In this document: positions 1 through 13,747 of the stretch, in pieces
How the letters are laid out: each line of letters opens with the position of its first letter
How positions within the stretch are numbered: position 1 is the first letter of the stretch
NCBI RefSeq assembly: GCF_028453695.1
Contig: NC_135779.1
Coordinates: 2,232,001 to 2,296,000, forward strand
DNA from: Augochlora pura
Taxonomy: Eukaryota > Arthropoda > Insecta > Hymenoptera > Halictidae
DNA length: 64,000 nucleotides
Reading direction: 5' to 3'
Made by a program: the position numbers and the translations under genes
The notes under the pieces: generated by a model
Databases searched by the model: none
Told to the model about the DNA's origin: nothing
Seen by the model: only the letters and a program-made list of their open reading frames with translations

Positions 1-3000
1 GATAGAATAAATCAAGCTAGCGTATTAAGTTGGTGGACTCGAACTGTTTCTTTGCCAGCTACTTTATTGAACGTAAATATAAATGCCGTCCGAATAATAA
101 CGACCCGGGCTTTTCAGAGACCGTGAGCCACGTTTCTGGGCGAAGTCGAAACTTATTGTTTGCCGGAGACACGATGGCGCGCTCGGTGCATAATGAGTGC
201 TTCGATTGTTTGCTCTGATAGATGGTTCCAGCGTTTGTTGGTACATGCAAGCGGCTCCCCCATTAACCCTTTGCGGTCGCGTGTCTCATCTCTGCTACCA
301 AAGCTGTTTATTCATTTCCTTATTTTTCTTATCTTTATGTAAAATTACGAAGTGTTACTACTGTTAGGTATATTTGAACTTTAGAAGAGAATTAATCAAT
401 TTTGTGTGACCAGCGTGATACCTGTGTATAAACTTTACACAACTGCGAAGTGTTAATATTATATAATGTAATTATAATATATTGACGTGACATAATACAA
501 TACAATATAATATATTAAAATATTAATATCATAATATAATATAACATTTCAAAAATTATATCTTGCAGCTGGACAGAACGACCTAAATGTTTAATTTAAA
601 TACAAGAAAATCGAATGTCGTCGTCAAAAAATACATCGACATTCAGTATCCATCTTCGAGTTCCACTTTCGTTTTAGCTTTCTATTATATTATATTTAAT
701 ATGTTGTAAGCAACGGGTTGCATAACGACGGGTTAATCGGTAACGAGACAAATAAAAGACGCGATCGTTTTTCGTAAAGAAATTATAGTTTCAACGAGCA
801 AGTCCTACGCGTCACCGTGATACTTTCGTCCGCGTCTATTTTTAGCACGATTATGGATGATCCTAAGGGACCCCGGCCACATCCTGAGAAACACGGTCAC
901 GAGAAACTGCGGTTATCAAAAGAACTCGATAAAACCGCAAGCCGCACGATTGTCCTTGATAAATGTATTTCAGTGAAATACTTTCCATTTGTTGCTGCAG
1001 TTGAAAGGGAGAACCTCGGCTATTTCCGTGGGAAGCCGGTACGCCGAAGGGATAAGTTACAATTTCCGCGACGTTCGAACGCAATAAGGACTACTTTATT
1101 TCGAGCGTCCGTTCGGAACACGGACCGTGGAATATAGGTCGACCATTTTACAAACGGATATATCGTATGAAATATATTATTGCGTTATATCTAAACTGAA
1201 AAAGAATTGAGAAATGTCACGACCAGCGCAACAGCTACGTATAAATTGAATACGACCGTGAAGGGTTAACATATGGATAGCTTTTAAAGCGCAATAACTT
1301 TTTTTTACAACTGAACTAACTGAACTATGCACGAGTTATTTTTAGATACAAGGAAATAGATTGTGAGCGAAGTACAATAGCGAACAGTGACGAGGGAATA
1401 AAATTTTGTATCGACTAACAAGAAAGATATAATAAGTGTATAATAAATATAAAAATAAAAATATAAAAAAATAGATTTCACTTGAAATTTCGTGTCCGAT
1501 ATTATATACACAATCGACCAACTAGAATCCTTTCGCATCCGGCAGGAAAAAAGTAAACAGAGCTTCCCCGCGATTATAAACCGCAGGATTGCGGACTCCA
1601 TACATTTATTTACAATCGACGCGATTTACCGCGACGAAAAGATTAAAAGAATTTAATGTGGTTTCGAACCTTGCAAAAAAACGATCGAAGAAAGAAATAC
1701 CCTTTTCCCTGGCACCTGTCACGAGCAATCAACCCGGACGATTCTAGCAACATAAAAATAACGCGCCGACAGAAACCGAATGAAAATCTGACACGAATTT
1801 CACGGAGGTTCCTTAGAACGTTGAATGCGCAGTCGTCGCATATGGTACGCAGCGTGCACGCGTTGCACCTAGAAACAAATTGCCGTACGTGGTCGGATCG
1901 GGTCCCGCCGGGTTCACGCACCTCGGCTGCAATCGGGTCCCGAGCGCGGGCGCAGCGAGAACAACGCAGTGCGAAGGCACGGAGGAAGCCAGCCGCTTTG
2001 TGGGATTTTTACAATAATGAGCAGGTGTCATCGATAGCATTTCAATCGCGACGGCGACGGAATACCGAGCGGAACAGGTACATCATCCTCGGGAGGGTAG
2101 GGTTCTGCACCCTTTGTCCTTCGGAGCGCGTGCACGCGCATCGTTCGCATGAAACGCGCGGATGAGTCAGTGTCTGGTTGCGGTGCCACGGGTGTTGGCG
2201 GCTCGATAGGAGGGGGAGAGAGAGAGAGGGCGAGAGGAAGATAGAAAAAATAAAAGGGCCCGTATAGCTCAGCACGTCGCGTCACTCCCTTTCTTCGCGG
2301 CCGTCAGCGTCGATTTTCTAACGCGTGGCTCGCGCGATGATCGCCGATCGACGGTCATCGCCGATATTCCCGGCTCGTGCGACCGGAACAATGAGACGCG
2401 GCGAGTACGATGCGAGTCACGCCGATCATGCGGATACGACGCGGGGCCTCGCGCGAGCGCGGATGTCAGGCCCTGGAGGACGCACAAAGACGGAAAGAGA
2501 AGGCGGAAACATCGGGGACCGATAATAATGGAAAGAAAACGAGCAGGAGAAGGTAATAGAAAGAGAGAACTACGAGCAGGGGAGGCCGAAGGGAGGCCGA
2601 AGGGTGGCCGAGGGGCGCGCCGGAGGGCAGACGCATGATTTACGTATGTACACCGACGTTCCGGTGCATAATTTATCGATCGATCGATTGCGCATGAGCC
2701 GTTGCCCTGTACACACGATTATGCATGCGCGACTCCCGAAGAGCACACGGCCAACCGAGCAATCGATCACTGTCTACCTTCGCCCGATGACGTTAATGAG
2801 GACCATCGGTACTTAGCGATACTTTAGCCTCCTAGCCATACCAGCCGATCATATGCACCGTTTGTTTATGCACCGACCCGGCGATGCACTGCCTCTCGGT
2901 CGAACGGAAAAATCATTACATACTTCCGGCGCCGAGGATACGTGCCCGCGGAAGATTCCCCGATAATTTGTTCGGATTGTTCGGCTGCCGAGTTTCAATC

Positions 3001-3171
3001 AACGTTCGAGGTCACCTGATTACATTAAACAACGTCGGAGGAATTTTTTAATGTCGGACATATTAAGGCATCGGCAAATAAATAAATAAATATATACTGT
3101 ATTTATTTATCGATGTCTTAAACCAGATGGTTTATGTAGCAAATACAACATTATGTACATATATTCAACAT

Positions 3172-3206
3172 AAAAAAAATATATATATGTATATATATAT
3201 ATATAC
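3172..3206. repeat. TA-rich microsatellite
   Basis: Run of A followed by interrupted (TA)n. Confidence 0.9.
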
Positions 3207-4078
3207 AGATAAATAAATAGATAGATAAATTATAGAAATTTACTCTATCTACATTTAATCGCACGACGTCAAAATTGAAAGAGTTACTGCTATTTACATA
3301 ATCTACTAAAAAGATTATTTTCTATTAAGTAGAACATTTTCGAGAAGAAATAAAACGATTCTATCTTTAGATAAACAAAATAGGATCGGTTGGAAACGGT
3401 GAACGACATTTTCTACAACAAGAATAGCATTCTGATCTCGAGCATGATCGATATGGTGTTGACAGGACACTGTTACGCGTTGCTCGTCGAACTATGCATA
3501 GTGGCGACGTAACTAAACTGTTGGATAATAAGTCGATCGTAATTTTCGTTGTTTGTTTGTCGTTCGAAAGTGAGACGTACGCGGATGAACGACGCGTCGA
3601 AAACCATGGGAGGGATCCACGATCGATCACTGTCGCCCTGCGTGATCACATGGACGAGCATGATCGGCAGCGTGTGCTCGCCCTGCCGCCGGTAGCCGTT
3701 TGAACCGTTCACGGGGGAGAGCAATCTCTTTACAGAAAAGAATTACAACGCGGCGCGAAGTTTCACGCGGAAGGGTTTGTCGAACGACGGCTGTTCATTT
3801 AACAGTTAACCAACCACGGTTTTTATAAATAGATTTATACGCCGGGTAATCTTAGCCGCGATTTGCAACGCTTTTTTCTTTCATGTAAGCACGCACTTCC
3901 TTGTCTTTATTATAACCGGGAACTTTATGTAAATTTCGAATTTTTCAAGAACATTTTGTGAAAGTCATATCCGGAGGAATGTTTATACTTTTAGTTTATA
4001 TTCTAAGTTTATGTTAGTATTGCCTTTTTGCCAATTTTTATTAGTCTATATGTAATATATATGATGTAAAATAATATT

Positions 4079-4103
4079 TATATATATATATATATGTATA
4101 TGT
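4079..4103. repeat. TA microsatellite
   Basis: (TA)n with one TG interruption near its 3' end. Confidence 0.9.
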
Positions 4104-7100
4104 AATTTCGAGATCCTCCGGTTAATTATAACGTAATCAATTGTTATTCGAATGTGGACGAAATAATTCTTCAAATTATGACACGAGGTTACGTTTAATT
4201 CCTGGCTTTAAAGTTGATCCTGAGACGAAGATGCGGGATGTAAATTAAATGCGTCAATTGTCCGCTAATCATCCAAGTAACACATCCTTTGCAGAATCGA
4301 AATAGACTACTTCTTTTGTTATAAATATATATATATTCGTTTATAGCTTCATACGCGCTGGTGTCCTTACGACTTAAGATTTAAAATAAAAACACATAAT
4401 GTATGTATCGATCGACATTTTTTCACTCATACAAAGATAACGCGGATAGTTAAGTCTTCTGAAAAATCATTAAACATCGATCGAACTGTAAAACAAGAGC
4501 TTCGACAGTGTGCTCATAATTTACGATTAACCATAAAACAGAGGAATCGAATGTCGCGCAGAGGTGAACAACCAAAAAATCATTTCGCGCGCGGTCGTCA
4601 ATTATTATTTCGTTCTTAACGACGCTTTAATTGCCGCGTTATGCGCCGGGGAAAGAGAAAATAGAATACGCTTGCATGGCCAATGCAATCAGACTGTGAA
4701 ACTTCGTACGCTTACTATGATTTACGGCTGTTGACGAAGCCCGCCGATAAGAACAACGTTCTGGACTGTAAACAATTTTAATCCCCGCACGAAGGCGGCC
4801 CCGTAGTACGCGGGGTACGTATAGTAACCTTCCGGTGAGAATGATTCATTTTATAATTTCCCCACATAGTTATGCATGCACTCGATTGACTAATAAATCG
4901 CTTTCGGTTTTTCTTTCGTAAGCCCGGCTCGATTCGAGACGTTCCACGGTTATTAATCATTTGTTACTGTATCACTATTCCATCTACAATGCGATCGTTA
5001 TGAAATTCATTTACATTATCGTTCGGTATAGATGCTTTTACACGTGATTCGGTTACTTTCGATTTAATTAAATTGATCGATTGAACGGTTTAATTAAATT
5101 GGAGCTAATTAATTAAAACAGGAATGAACCCCTTGACTTGCGATATATTTTCAAAGAACAAAATAACAAAGCAAAATATATCTATTTTTACGTAATATAA
5201 ACCTGGACACCATCTCGTTCGTTAAGAAAAAATAATTCTTAACGCAATCTAATCATTCGCTACAACTATACAGACATAATTTTAGGCGGAAAATATAAGA
5301 CAAGAGGATCTGTAAATATAATCATATTTTTTAACAGTTCGAAAAAATTTATATGAATTTAAACGTTTAAATATGTTTGAAATATATTACAGAATGCTTC
5401 TATCCTATTGCATTTACCGAGAAGAGCTGTAGGAGCTAACGTTATCGACGAAGACAAACATTACTGTCAGTTCTTAATAGACTCATCCTGCGCGCAAACA
5501 AACAGCTCGGTCCCTCTTATCCAGGTCACCCTTTTATACGATTATTATCACCGGGAGCGGTGACTTTTATCCGCAATTGGTCGAATAAATCTCGGACGGG
5601 CGGGTTTGTACCGCGCATATCTTGTGCCCATGGTTAAGTTATACGTCCACCCACAGCTTACAACGAGCAGCGCGATAATAAAGCTTCCGGTCTGGTCGCG
5701 CCGGCAGCAGCCGCGGGGACACAAAACAAAACGCGTCGGTAGGGAAGAGAAGAAAATTATTATTCCTTTACCGCCGCGGCGCGTGTACGTAGCCGCGTAC
5801 ACGGACCGGATGCAGTGCGTTTGATTTACCTCTTGTACACCTGGCCACCATCCCCTAACTGCACCCTCAAGATAAGATAACTTTCTGCGTTGGCAACACA
5901 CGGGCACTCATCGATGGTGCGTTGACCTCCGACGACGTATCCGACGCTTTTTAATACGTCAAAATGGAACTTTACAACTTGTAAACAAATGCGAACGCCA
6001 GTTACGAGAGATAAAGCGAAACTTATACTCTTTCTCGCGGCTGGAAATTCAACGGACGCGTCGAGGCGAATCGGGTTTTTTAACGTTTCTTTCACAGAAA
6101 CCGCGGACATATGTCCATGAAAAATTTCTTTATGAACTTCTCGAGAATGTTATTGTAAGTTGTGCGGAGTTTTGGGTAATTTTGTCGTTGATATGAAAAA
6201 GTAATGTTCTCAGGGCTCGGTGGTTGTTACGTAGAAAATATATTGATATTTTGTTTAAATCTGTTAGCTATATATGGCAGGCACGTTCATTGGAAATAGA
6301 CTGCGGATTTATATATGCGACATAATAATTATTAAAGGAAGATCGTAAAGTTCAGAATATTCTTTTCAGAAGATTTATTTGAAGGTGGTATCGTTGAATA
6401 TTGAAATCTTTTTCAATAAACAGCGTCGAAGTGATTCAGCCGACATTGCTGAACGAAGCCTGCATATAAAAATTGTTCTCACGCGAGGACACAAAGCATG
6501 AAATGTTGCATGGACTACAAAGAGCTAATTTTACGGTTTCTGATCTGTTGTTCCATTTCACTGTCGAAGAACGCGAGGAGCTCGTTAACCAGCCGCGCTG
6601 CTAAGTGTTACTGTTTATGGGTTTCACTTTTGCCAGGCTGCGTTGCCTTGCCGTGACACTGAAACTTACCGTAACTTACGTCTACGAGGGCGTATTTTCC
6701 ATTGACTTAGTGGAAGGAAACGTCGCGGCTATACTGAATAAACTATTCCATGATTAAGTCTAATCGATAGATTAAATCGTACATAGTTCAAGAGGCGAGA
6801 TATTGGTCGGTGCGACAGTAATTGGCGTATTTGAGAAGAGAATCTTCTCTGATACGATCAATCAGATTCATTCAATGAAAATATAATTCCTCACAATCAG
6901 TTAACTTCAAATATGTAGTATTTATCTCCGAGTAAATCAAAATACCTTATTAAATCGATGCTTCAAGGGTATTATACTGTATTTTATTCGAAACTAATAT
7001 TTATTTTTAAAGTTTTATTTTACTTTATTTTACTGATATTATTTATTATATTTATTTTATTGTTTTACTTTACTGTATTATAATTTCATTTGGAAAAAAG

Positions 7101-8501
7101 CGCAATGATGTGTAAAACGGTGCACGTCGATATTAACCATACGCAAATTTAATAGAACATAACATTATATCCCACAATGAAGAATGTTATGCAGGAATGA
7201 AACGAAAACATGAGATAGCATTTTCCACTCACCTTGTCATTTTCTACGAAACTCGCGGGTTTGATGTCAACGTAGAATATAGAACTCATCTCCCGGTGAA
7301 ACCACATGTCTCACTAAACTCAACAACGTCTCCGCAGACAGAACGGAATTCCAGTTGTCGCGCGTAGCTCCGCCGCTATCGTACTGCAAGTATTATCATG
7401 TCGAGATGAAAAAATGTCGCGGTATCATTATCGGAGATACGTTCGATTCGAAAGTCTACGGCTCGCGCATCACGTGCGGACAGTTTTGGTTCGTTACGAA
7501 TATGTATCTCGCTCACCGGTGCCCGCGAACCTGCTCGTTTGCGAAACGGTAGAAAGCGACACACCGTCACCTTCTTCTCGTTTTCTACTAATTGTGTCCC
7601 TTGTTCGTCGCGCGATGATCCCGACGGTGACATTCGTAAGTTCTTTTCGCGGCGGTAGTCCCGTGAAAACTGGAAAGCGAAACGTTGATCGGACACCTCT
7701 TTCATTTGTATACGCAACGTGCTCTCCCTCTCCACATCGGCAACATCAATTCATTCCTCGCTTCTCGAGTACGATGGCCCTCCCGGCGGTCAATTAACAG
7801 CTCCCTTAATTCGTTATCCGTTCGTAGCCGCGGTGAAATAAAGCCGCATCGGGGCCGTCCGCAATTAATCCTGCCTGCAAGTGCAACCGCAATTAAAAGC
7901 AAAAGTACTGATTCTTAGTCACCGCGTAGCCCCCCTGTCGTAAGAACCCCTACAGTGAGAATGCGAATCTACGAAGAGCCATATTTTATTTCGCGGCATT
8001 CTTGCGCGGGGAGCTCATTGTCTTCTACAGTGATACCAATCGATTTATTATACGGATTTAGAATAATTATGGCTCGGCGTACAGTAAAAATGGCACGTTG
8101 GATAAATATTTTCAATATCAAAGTTTCGGACATGTTTTACATTAGAACCGAATAGACAATCTAAACTGTTATTTGATTAGTCATTTAAATATTTTTCACA
8201 AAATGATCTGTTTCTAATTTTTTAATTATGGAATTTTCATTTCCATATTCTAATTTTGAAATTTTGTTAAGTGATATGTGAGTTAATCGAACAATACACA
8301 TATACGATCCATTCCGATGAAACTTCAATTGAATTAGTTTTCCATAGTGAACTTCAGGTGTTAAATCGCGGACATGTAGAAGACCGTTCGGGGACGTGAC
8401 GATAAATTAACGTAGAAATGTTTAGTCCAATTTAAATAAATTCCAGTCAGCCTGAATTAATTATTCAGTTACACGAAAGCGTTGTTCCCAAAGTTGCCAT
8501 A

Positions 8502-10484
8502 ATGTCCGCCGGAGCAGATTTATTGTCTACCGCGGAGCCACATCTCATTCCTGGGTAAATCTGTTGCTTCTATTTACACATAAATTGCAAATGCAGTTAC
8601 ATTTGTCTTCGCGCTGGATTCTCGTCCAACTGAAAGAAAAAAATGTAATGTCTGTTTTCTAATCCCTCGAATATTTCAAACAAACTCAACGTCTACATAA
8701 TTACATCTGTCTCTTACACATTGTTCATGAGCGAAATTAATTGTTTCAGATATGCTGGATATTGTCCTCAGTACCGCTATAGGTGCGGCGAAACTTACGG
8801 GAGTGTCACGCACAAATTGCTTCTTGATCCGACGGTTAATCATGCGGACACGCTGGTCTTATCGAACAGAGTGACCGACGATTACGAGGTAATTATCGAA
8901 TATCTTTCGGATATCTCTACAGTCAAAGCTATACTTAATCTGTCCGTTAGACGCCAAAGATTTCTAAATTGCTAGGTACAAAGGCCGCCGAAAAATGACA
9001 TAGACATCGTAAATTCCCGGTACAAAAGAACCGACCCGATATATGTTCATCCTCTCATGCCAAGCTATGAAGGTATCGCAAAATATATTTATTAAAAATC
9101 TTCGAAGCCTAAATAAATTTCGTATCTTAGGTTTTACACCAAGGTTGAACGCCAGGAATGGCCAACGATACACCGTGCTTGCTACGGAAGGACTCGCTGA
9201 ATTTGAACGACAGCAACAGAAGCATAAAGCTGCCCTTAACGAGATAAAAAAGACGGTGGCCCTGCAGAGTGGCCAGGGCGAGCCACGAAGTATGGAAGAT
9301 CGCCTGGTAAAAACGTTCAACGTTTCTTGTTTTATTAGAATTAAGTTTTATGAAAATTAACTAAGGCAGCTTATACTAAAATATTTATATCTTTGCGACA
9401 CAGATTCTTAAAAGTGAATTTAAATTGCCCATGCTCACTGTTCGACCTGATTGCGTTGGTGTGATGAGGAACCAATTTTTGGACGAACAACACGAACTAC
9501 CTAGAGATCACTCGCCGTCTCCCTACTTTATGGACAATGCAAATCCCAAGAAATATTTTATAAGTCGTGAGTTTCTATTATCATTATCAGACTACGTATA
9601 TTTATGTAAGAAACAGGAGCTAAATAAAATTTTGCTTCGTATATTAATAATTTTGAACAGTTAGAAATTATATAATAATATATTTTACGGTCTGATCATA
9701 ATGCACCTTGAATTTATCATCGAATGGCAGTACAGTCATTTTCCGCAAGTTCAATCTCTAAGATTCAACTGTTTCCCCGTACATTTAACCTCTAATGTTC
9801 TAATTTTGAGTAAAATAATGCTTCGAATATATTTGGATATCATTAATCTTAAATGATCCACGGAAGTGTATGAACAATAACAATTAGCGCAGATGGATCT
9901 TACAGATAGCGAAGAACGAATGCGATATTCTTTTATTCGTGAGAATGCAAGAAGTGAGTTTCACTTTCCTTTCACTGCTCAGGTGGATCCTAAGAAGTCT
10001 AACGAATAAATATATAAATTCCAATAAATTCTCTTCTATGAATAACAACAATAACAATAATAATGATGATAATAATAATAATATTAATAAGAATGGTAAT
10101 AATGATACTTATGATCTATTCAGGATATGCCGGTCATATTCCGTACGGATATGCACATTTCGGTGTTTCAAATGTCCCTGCCACGAACAGCGCGCTAACA
10201 GAATTCACATCCAATTACCGAAAACGGCAGAGCACGGAATGGGCACCAGCAACGATTACACGGCCTGATCCACCGCTAATAATTCAACCGACCACAATTT
10301 ATCACAAACACGTCGGCATGATTCCAAATTACCTCGGTCACGTCCCTGGAGAAACATTTAGGTAAATTAATTTCACTCCGTGTCTTTAAAAATTGTAAAC
10401 GTTTTATTTGTTTAATGCAGATTTGGTAAAACTTTCGGTGCCGATACTAAGGACGCCAAAAGGTGGTTGCGCGGAGACTTCTAA
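8502..10484 (+). CDS. CIMIP2/FAM166-type ciliary microtubule inner protein
   Basis: Seven exons by splice site and phase: 8502-8554, 8750-8888, 8976-9072, 9131-9306, 9404-9566, 10124-10361, 10421-10484, giving about 309 residues. The protein opens with HLIPGYAGYCPQYRYRCGET, where exons 1 and 2 join inside the Gly codon; this is the hallmark of the CIMIP2/FAM166 (DUF2475) family. A second family block, YAGHIPYGYAHFG, opens exon 6, and the C terminus reads FGKTFGADTKDAKRWLRGDF. Family members line the lumen of axonemal doublet microtubules, so expression in sperm or ciliated sensory neurons is expected (family knowledge, not seen here). The start is the first ATG, next to the exon 1 donor GTAAAT. 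The stop is followed 34 bases later by a poly(A) signal. The gene converges with the aminotransferase gene, 149 bases between stops. Which of FAM166A, B or C it is closest to cannot be told by eye. Confidence 0.92.
9906..9953 (+). other. possible optional 48-base exon of the CIMIP2 gene
   Basis: This stretch follows TTACAG and ends in AAGAA|GTGAGT, a strong donor. It is 48 bases long, so it keeps the phase-1 frame between exons 5 and 6 and would add 16 residues (about SEERMRYSFIRENAR). The acceptor has a weak pyrimidine tract, so it may be skipped or unused. Confidence 0.35.
10040..10104. repeat. AAC/AAT trinucleotide microsatellite
   Basis: Interrupted AAC, AAT and GAT triplets just upstream of exon 6 of the CIMIP2 gene, inside its last long intron. 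Confidence 0.85.
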
Positions 10485-10517
10485 TATTTGTATAAATTGC
10501 AATATTTTTGTACTTTC

Positions 10518-10523
10518 AATAAA
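10518..10523 (+). promoter_or_regulatory. poly(A) signal AATAAA of the CIMIP2 gene
   Basis: Canonical hexamer 34 bases after the TAA stop, on the coding strand. Confidence 0.75.
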
Positions 10524-10588
10524 TCATACTGGTGCCAGTAGAATATACAATGATTAAGAGTATGTAAGACACTGTATATAAAAAAATA

Positions 10589-10594
10589 TTTATT
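10589..10594 (-). promoter_or_regulatory. poly(A) signal AATAAA of the aminotransferase gene
   Basis: TTTATT on the + strand, so AATAAA on the minus strand, 40 bases past the TAG stop. Together with 10518-10523 it shows that the two convergent genes have very short 3' UTRs. Confidence 0.7.
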
Positions 10595-10633
10595 TTAATT
10601 AAGTAGCGAGGACTACCAGCATCCATTCTCCTA

Positions 10634-12454
10634 CTATTGAGACTTCCATTTCATTAATATTTCAGCAGCTTTTTTCAAATTTTCATCTTTCTGCAGGAGA
10701 TAAAAATTAATTATGTGAACAGTACATGTTTGTGACAATGATCTACGTGTACAATAAATTAATTTCTTACTTTTATAAAACAGTATCGAACATTATCTTC
10801 CCCGAGTTGCTTATGTTCGTCACTATAAAATGCGGATGGCGGGATTCCTTGAACTCCAACGTTCTTCGTCATCCACTTTGTGAATCGGTAATCTTTGTTT
10901 TGGTCCGTTTCTTCGTTCAATCGGACTTTATTCTCTAAAGCAGTCCAATTAGCTACCATGAAGTAACCACCTTCGGGAATTGTTGGTACCATTCCCACAT
11001 CGCTAAGAAATTTGGCCATGTAATCCCGTTTTGGCAGCAATTCTTTTGCTAAACTCACAAAGTAACAATCTGGTTGGCCGAATCTTGATAACTCTTGTTC
11101 GAAACCAACAGCTATAGCCTCCTGTAATATTAAATGTATGTAACACCAACTACTGCTAATACACTATATTGTATTTTGTATACAAAATATTTAATACATA
11201 CTTGGACTGGAGTATTGCAGGTATATACAGCATTTTGATGAACAACTTGTAAATTGCGCATTAAATTAGGCGGACCATAAGCCCATCCCGTTTTCCATCC
11301 AGTAACACTGAATGTTTTACCAGCAGAACCAATTGTAATTGTACGTTCATACATATCAGGTAATGTTGCTAAAATTATTTATCATTTAAAGTATAATATT
11401 TTGTGCAAGTTAGACAATAATATACCATAGCATGTTATAGCATGTTAAACAATAATATACCAATTCTAATATGCTTGTATGGTTCATACACAATCCATTC
11501 GTATACTTCATCTGATACAACAAGTACATTCCATTTCTTAGCTAAGTTAGCAATAAACTGTAACTCGTCTAGTGTAAAAACCTTTCCCACAGGATTATGA
11601 GGAGTATTAATAATTATTCCTTTGGTCTTCTTATTGAACAGACTTTCTAACTCTTGCTTGTCAAATACCCAATCTGCTGAACTCAAGGGACCATTTACAT
11701 TTTTCTTAAATAATAATCAATGAGTAATTTCAGAACTTTTACTTGTACATAAAATATATACTTCCATAAAGTAAAACTTACTGGTTTTAAGGCAATGAAC
11801 CTAGGTACTCCACCAGCAGTTCTTACCATAGGTACATAACAATCGAAAAATGGTTCAATAATTATCCATTCATCACCAGGATTTGTATGGCCTTGAAGTG
11901 TAGAATATAATGCTTCATATGCACCGGCTGTAACAAGGATTTCATTATTTGGATCCAAGTCACGATTCAGAAGCTTTGAAAACAATTTGGCAAGCGCATT
12001 GACTAGACGTGGATGACCCTGTAATGATATAAAATTCCATGAGCCATAATAATCGATAAGGACAAAAATCTTGAAGTTACAGTTAATACTTACAAATCCT
12101 CTAGTATATTGATTTAAAAGAGGATTGTCACTTGTAGTTGCTTCACTTAGGGCCTTAGTTACATTTTCAGGGGCATGAAAATCTGGAAAACCTTGTCCCA
12201 AGTTCAAGGGTTTGTATTTCAGTGCAAGTTGAATATATTCAACCCTGAAAAAAATTCGTTTGAAAAAACCATTGCATATAAGGTGTTAACATACTTTTAA
12301 ATTCTACTTACCATATTGACTTATCGTTGTCTTTCAAACGATCGGGAAGGTCAAACTTGGACATCACAGGAGAATAGTTTTTAATATTCCTTAATGTAGA
12401 CAATGAAATTGATGCTTTAGAACTACTTCCAAACACACAAATCCTAGCAAACAT
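10634..12454 (-). CDS. kynurenine aminotransferase / cysteine-S-conjugate beta-lyase
   Basis: Seven minus-strand exons: 12312-12454, 12094-12244, 11782-12018, 11461-11704, 11202-11368, 10771-11121, 10634-10690, 449 residues. This is a PLP-dependent class I/II aminotransferase of the KAT/KYAT type, which converts kynurenine plus a 2-oxo acid to kynurenic acid and can cleave cysteine conjugates. Visible motifs are NLGQGFPDF near the N terminus, TPHNPVGK with N214, SDEVYEW with D242 and Y245, and ITIGSAGKTFSVTGWKTGWA with the PLP lysine at K276. All four key residues are offset by 29 from the human KAT I numbering, which matches an N-terminal extension. The first about 29 residues are rich in Arg, Ser and hydrophobics with no acidic residues, as in a mitochondrial presequence; an internal Met (MSKFDLPDRL) is the usual cytosolic start. 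An acceptor (TTTAG) abuts the first ATG, so an upstream non-coding exon is likely. Confidence 0.95.
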
Positions 12455-12975
12455 CTAAACATATATTTGTAAGTAATTAATTACAAGAGGGAAAAAAACA
12501 GGCTATATATGCAATTTATGATTTGTAGTCACATGGAAACTTCCATTACATGTCAAATAAAATAATGTAAATCTCATAGAAGATTATTGAACTCTGGTAT
12601 ATTACAAATGCATAAAATTTATAATTTATTTATAACATTTATATATACTGTACCTTAATATTATAATGATCTGAGTTTTATGGTTTCAAATGTTACATGT
12701 AAAAAAAATCTCAGAGTTATTTATGTACATACACAAAAGCATGACACGATTAAAAGGTACATAATTAAAAATTGTAATACTCTTCATACTTAAACGAACC
12801 ATATTGTTACTAGGATTTATTTATGAGATGCATTTACATATACAGTTTTAAAAGCGTATAATATTCACCAGATTTAAAAATCTATTTCTATTTGCATTGG
12901 AATATTATTCAATCGAAAAAATAACAAAGAGAGAAAAACACATATCTATTTAACATAATCTTAATAAATTCTTAC

Positions 12976-13020
12976 CAGACGAAACACACTAACTTTTAAT
13001 AGCTTACTTTACAAAGTGTG
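12976..13020 (-). promoter_or_regulatory. probable 5' non-coding exon end and start region of the aminotransferase gene
   Basis: A minus-strand donor GTAAGAAT lies at 12968-12975, and an acceptor TTTAG abuts the first coding exon at 12454. The short segment above the donor is therefore the likely first, non-coding exon. The transcription start is inferred only. Confidence 0.45.
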
Positions 13021-13747
13021 ACAAATGAATATAATTGCACAAGCTCCAATGACACTAATTTCTGTTTCGTCGCTACCCTATCTAAACTGTCACTTACGCA
13101 ACAAGTTGTTAGAGAAATATATAATAAACTTTGGTACAATTTCATAATATGGTATAGTAATTTTAGCATACACTATTGGTATATTATATGCAATTTTACA
13201 TTCTGGAATTGTTTAAAACTTAGAATTCATTTCGCGACGCGTGCAGAATCGACTCATTTTGTTTCGCTCTTCACGCGTATTAAAATTTTATTAAAATTTC
13301 TCTATTTTAAAATATATTTTATTTTTTATGAACAGTTTAAAACAATAGAGAAAGAATTGATTATTTATAATTTATAAAATAACACGCATTGAGTGATATC
13401 CAGCCAGTGCTGGATGGCGCCATCTCGCCGGAGATCTAACAAACTAAGAATTTAGAATCACAATTTGATTCTCCGTGACAAAAGTAAGAAATGTTAATAT
13501 TTTTAAACGAATCTTATATGAAACACATACGAGGATTTTATTGTAATAACTTACCAGAAAGAGATAGATTGCATTAACGAATGCCACTCGAAATATCATG
13601 ACTAATTGTAACACTGTGAACAAATATCAAAGTTAGAAGTTATGTAGATAAGTATATCTTTTTGGTCAGTATTACAATCAAACTTCGAAAAGTATGTCAA
13701 TTTCTCTTCAAACCTGTTCAAGGCACGGTTCAAGGTCATCGAAAAGA

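Larger units (their letters stand above)
1..8501. other. no supportable gene; intergenic or intronic DNA
   Basis: I find no exon chain with matching splice phases or a recognisable protein here. Two GC- and CpG-rich patches, about 1,640-2,610 and 7,310-7,930, have long overlapping open frames on both strands, which is what high GC alone produces. They could be promoters or 5' exons of genes outside the window. An 11-bp GAGGCCGAAGG-type unit is repeated about three times near 2,580-2,612. The rest is AT-rich, with TA microsatellites listed separately. Confidence 0.5.

Noticed and set aside
1643..1700. GGTTCGAAACC on the minus strand as a tRNA B box
   Set aside because: No A box or cloverleaf could be folded around it. 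No tRNA, rRNA or other RNA gene was found in the window.
1656..2165. 169-residue open frame in the GC-rich patch near 2 kb
   Set aside because: Open frames overlap on both strands, the protein is Arg/Ser-rich without any recognisable block, and no splice partners were found; composition explains it.
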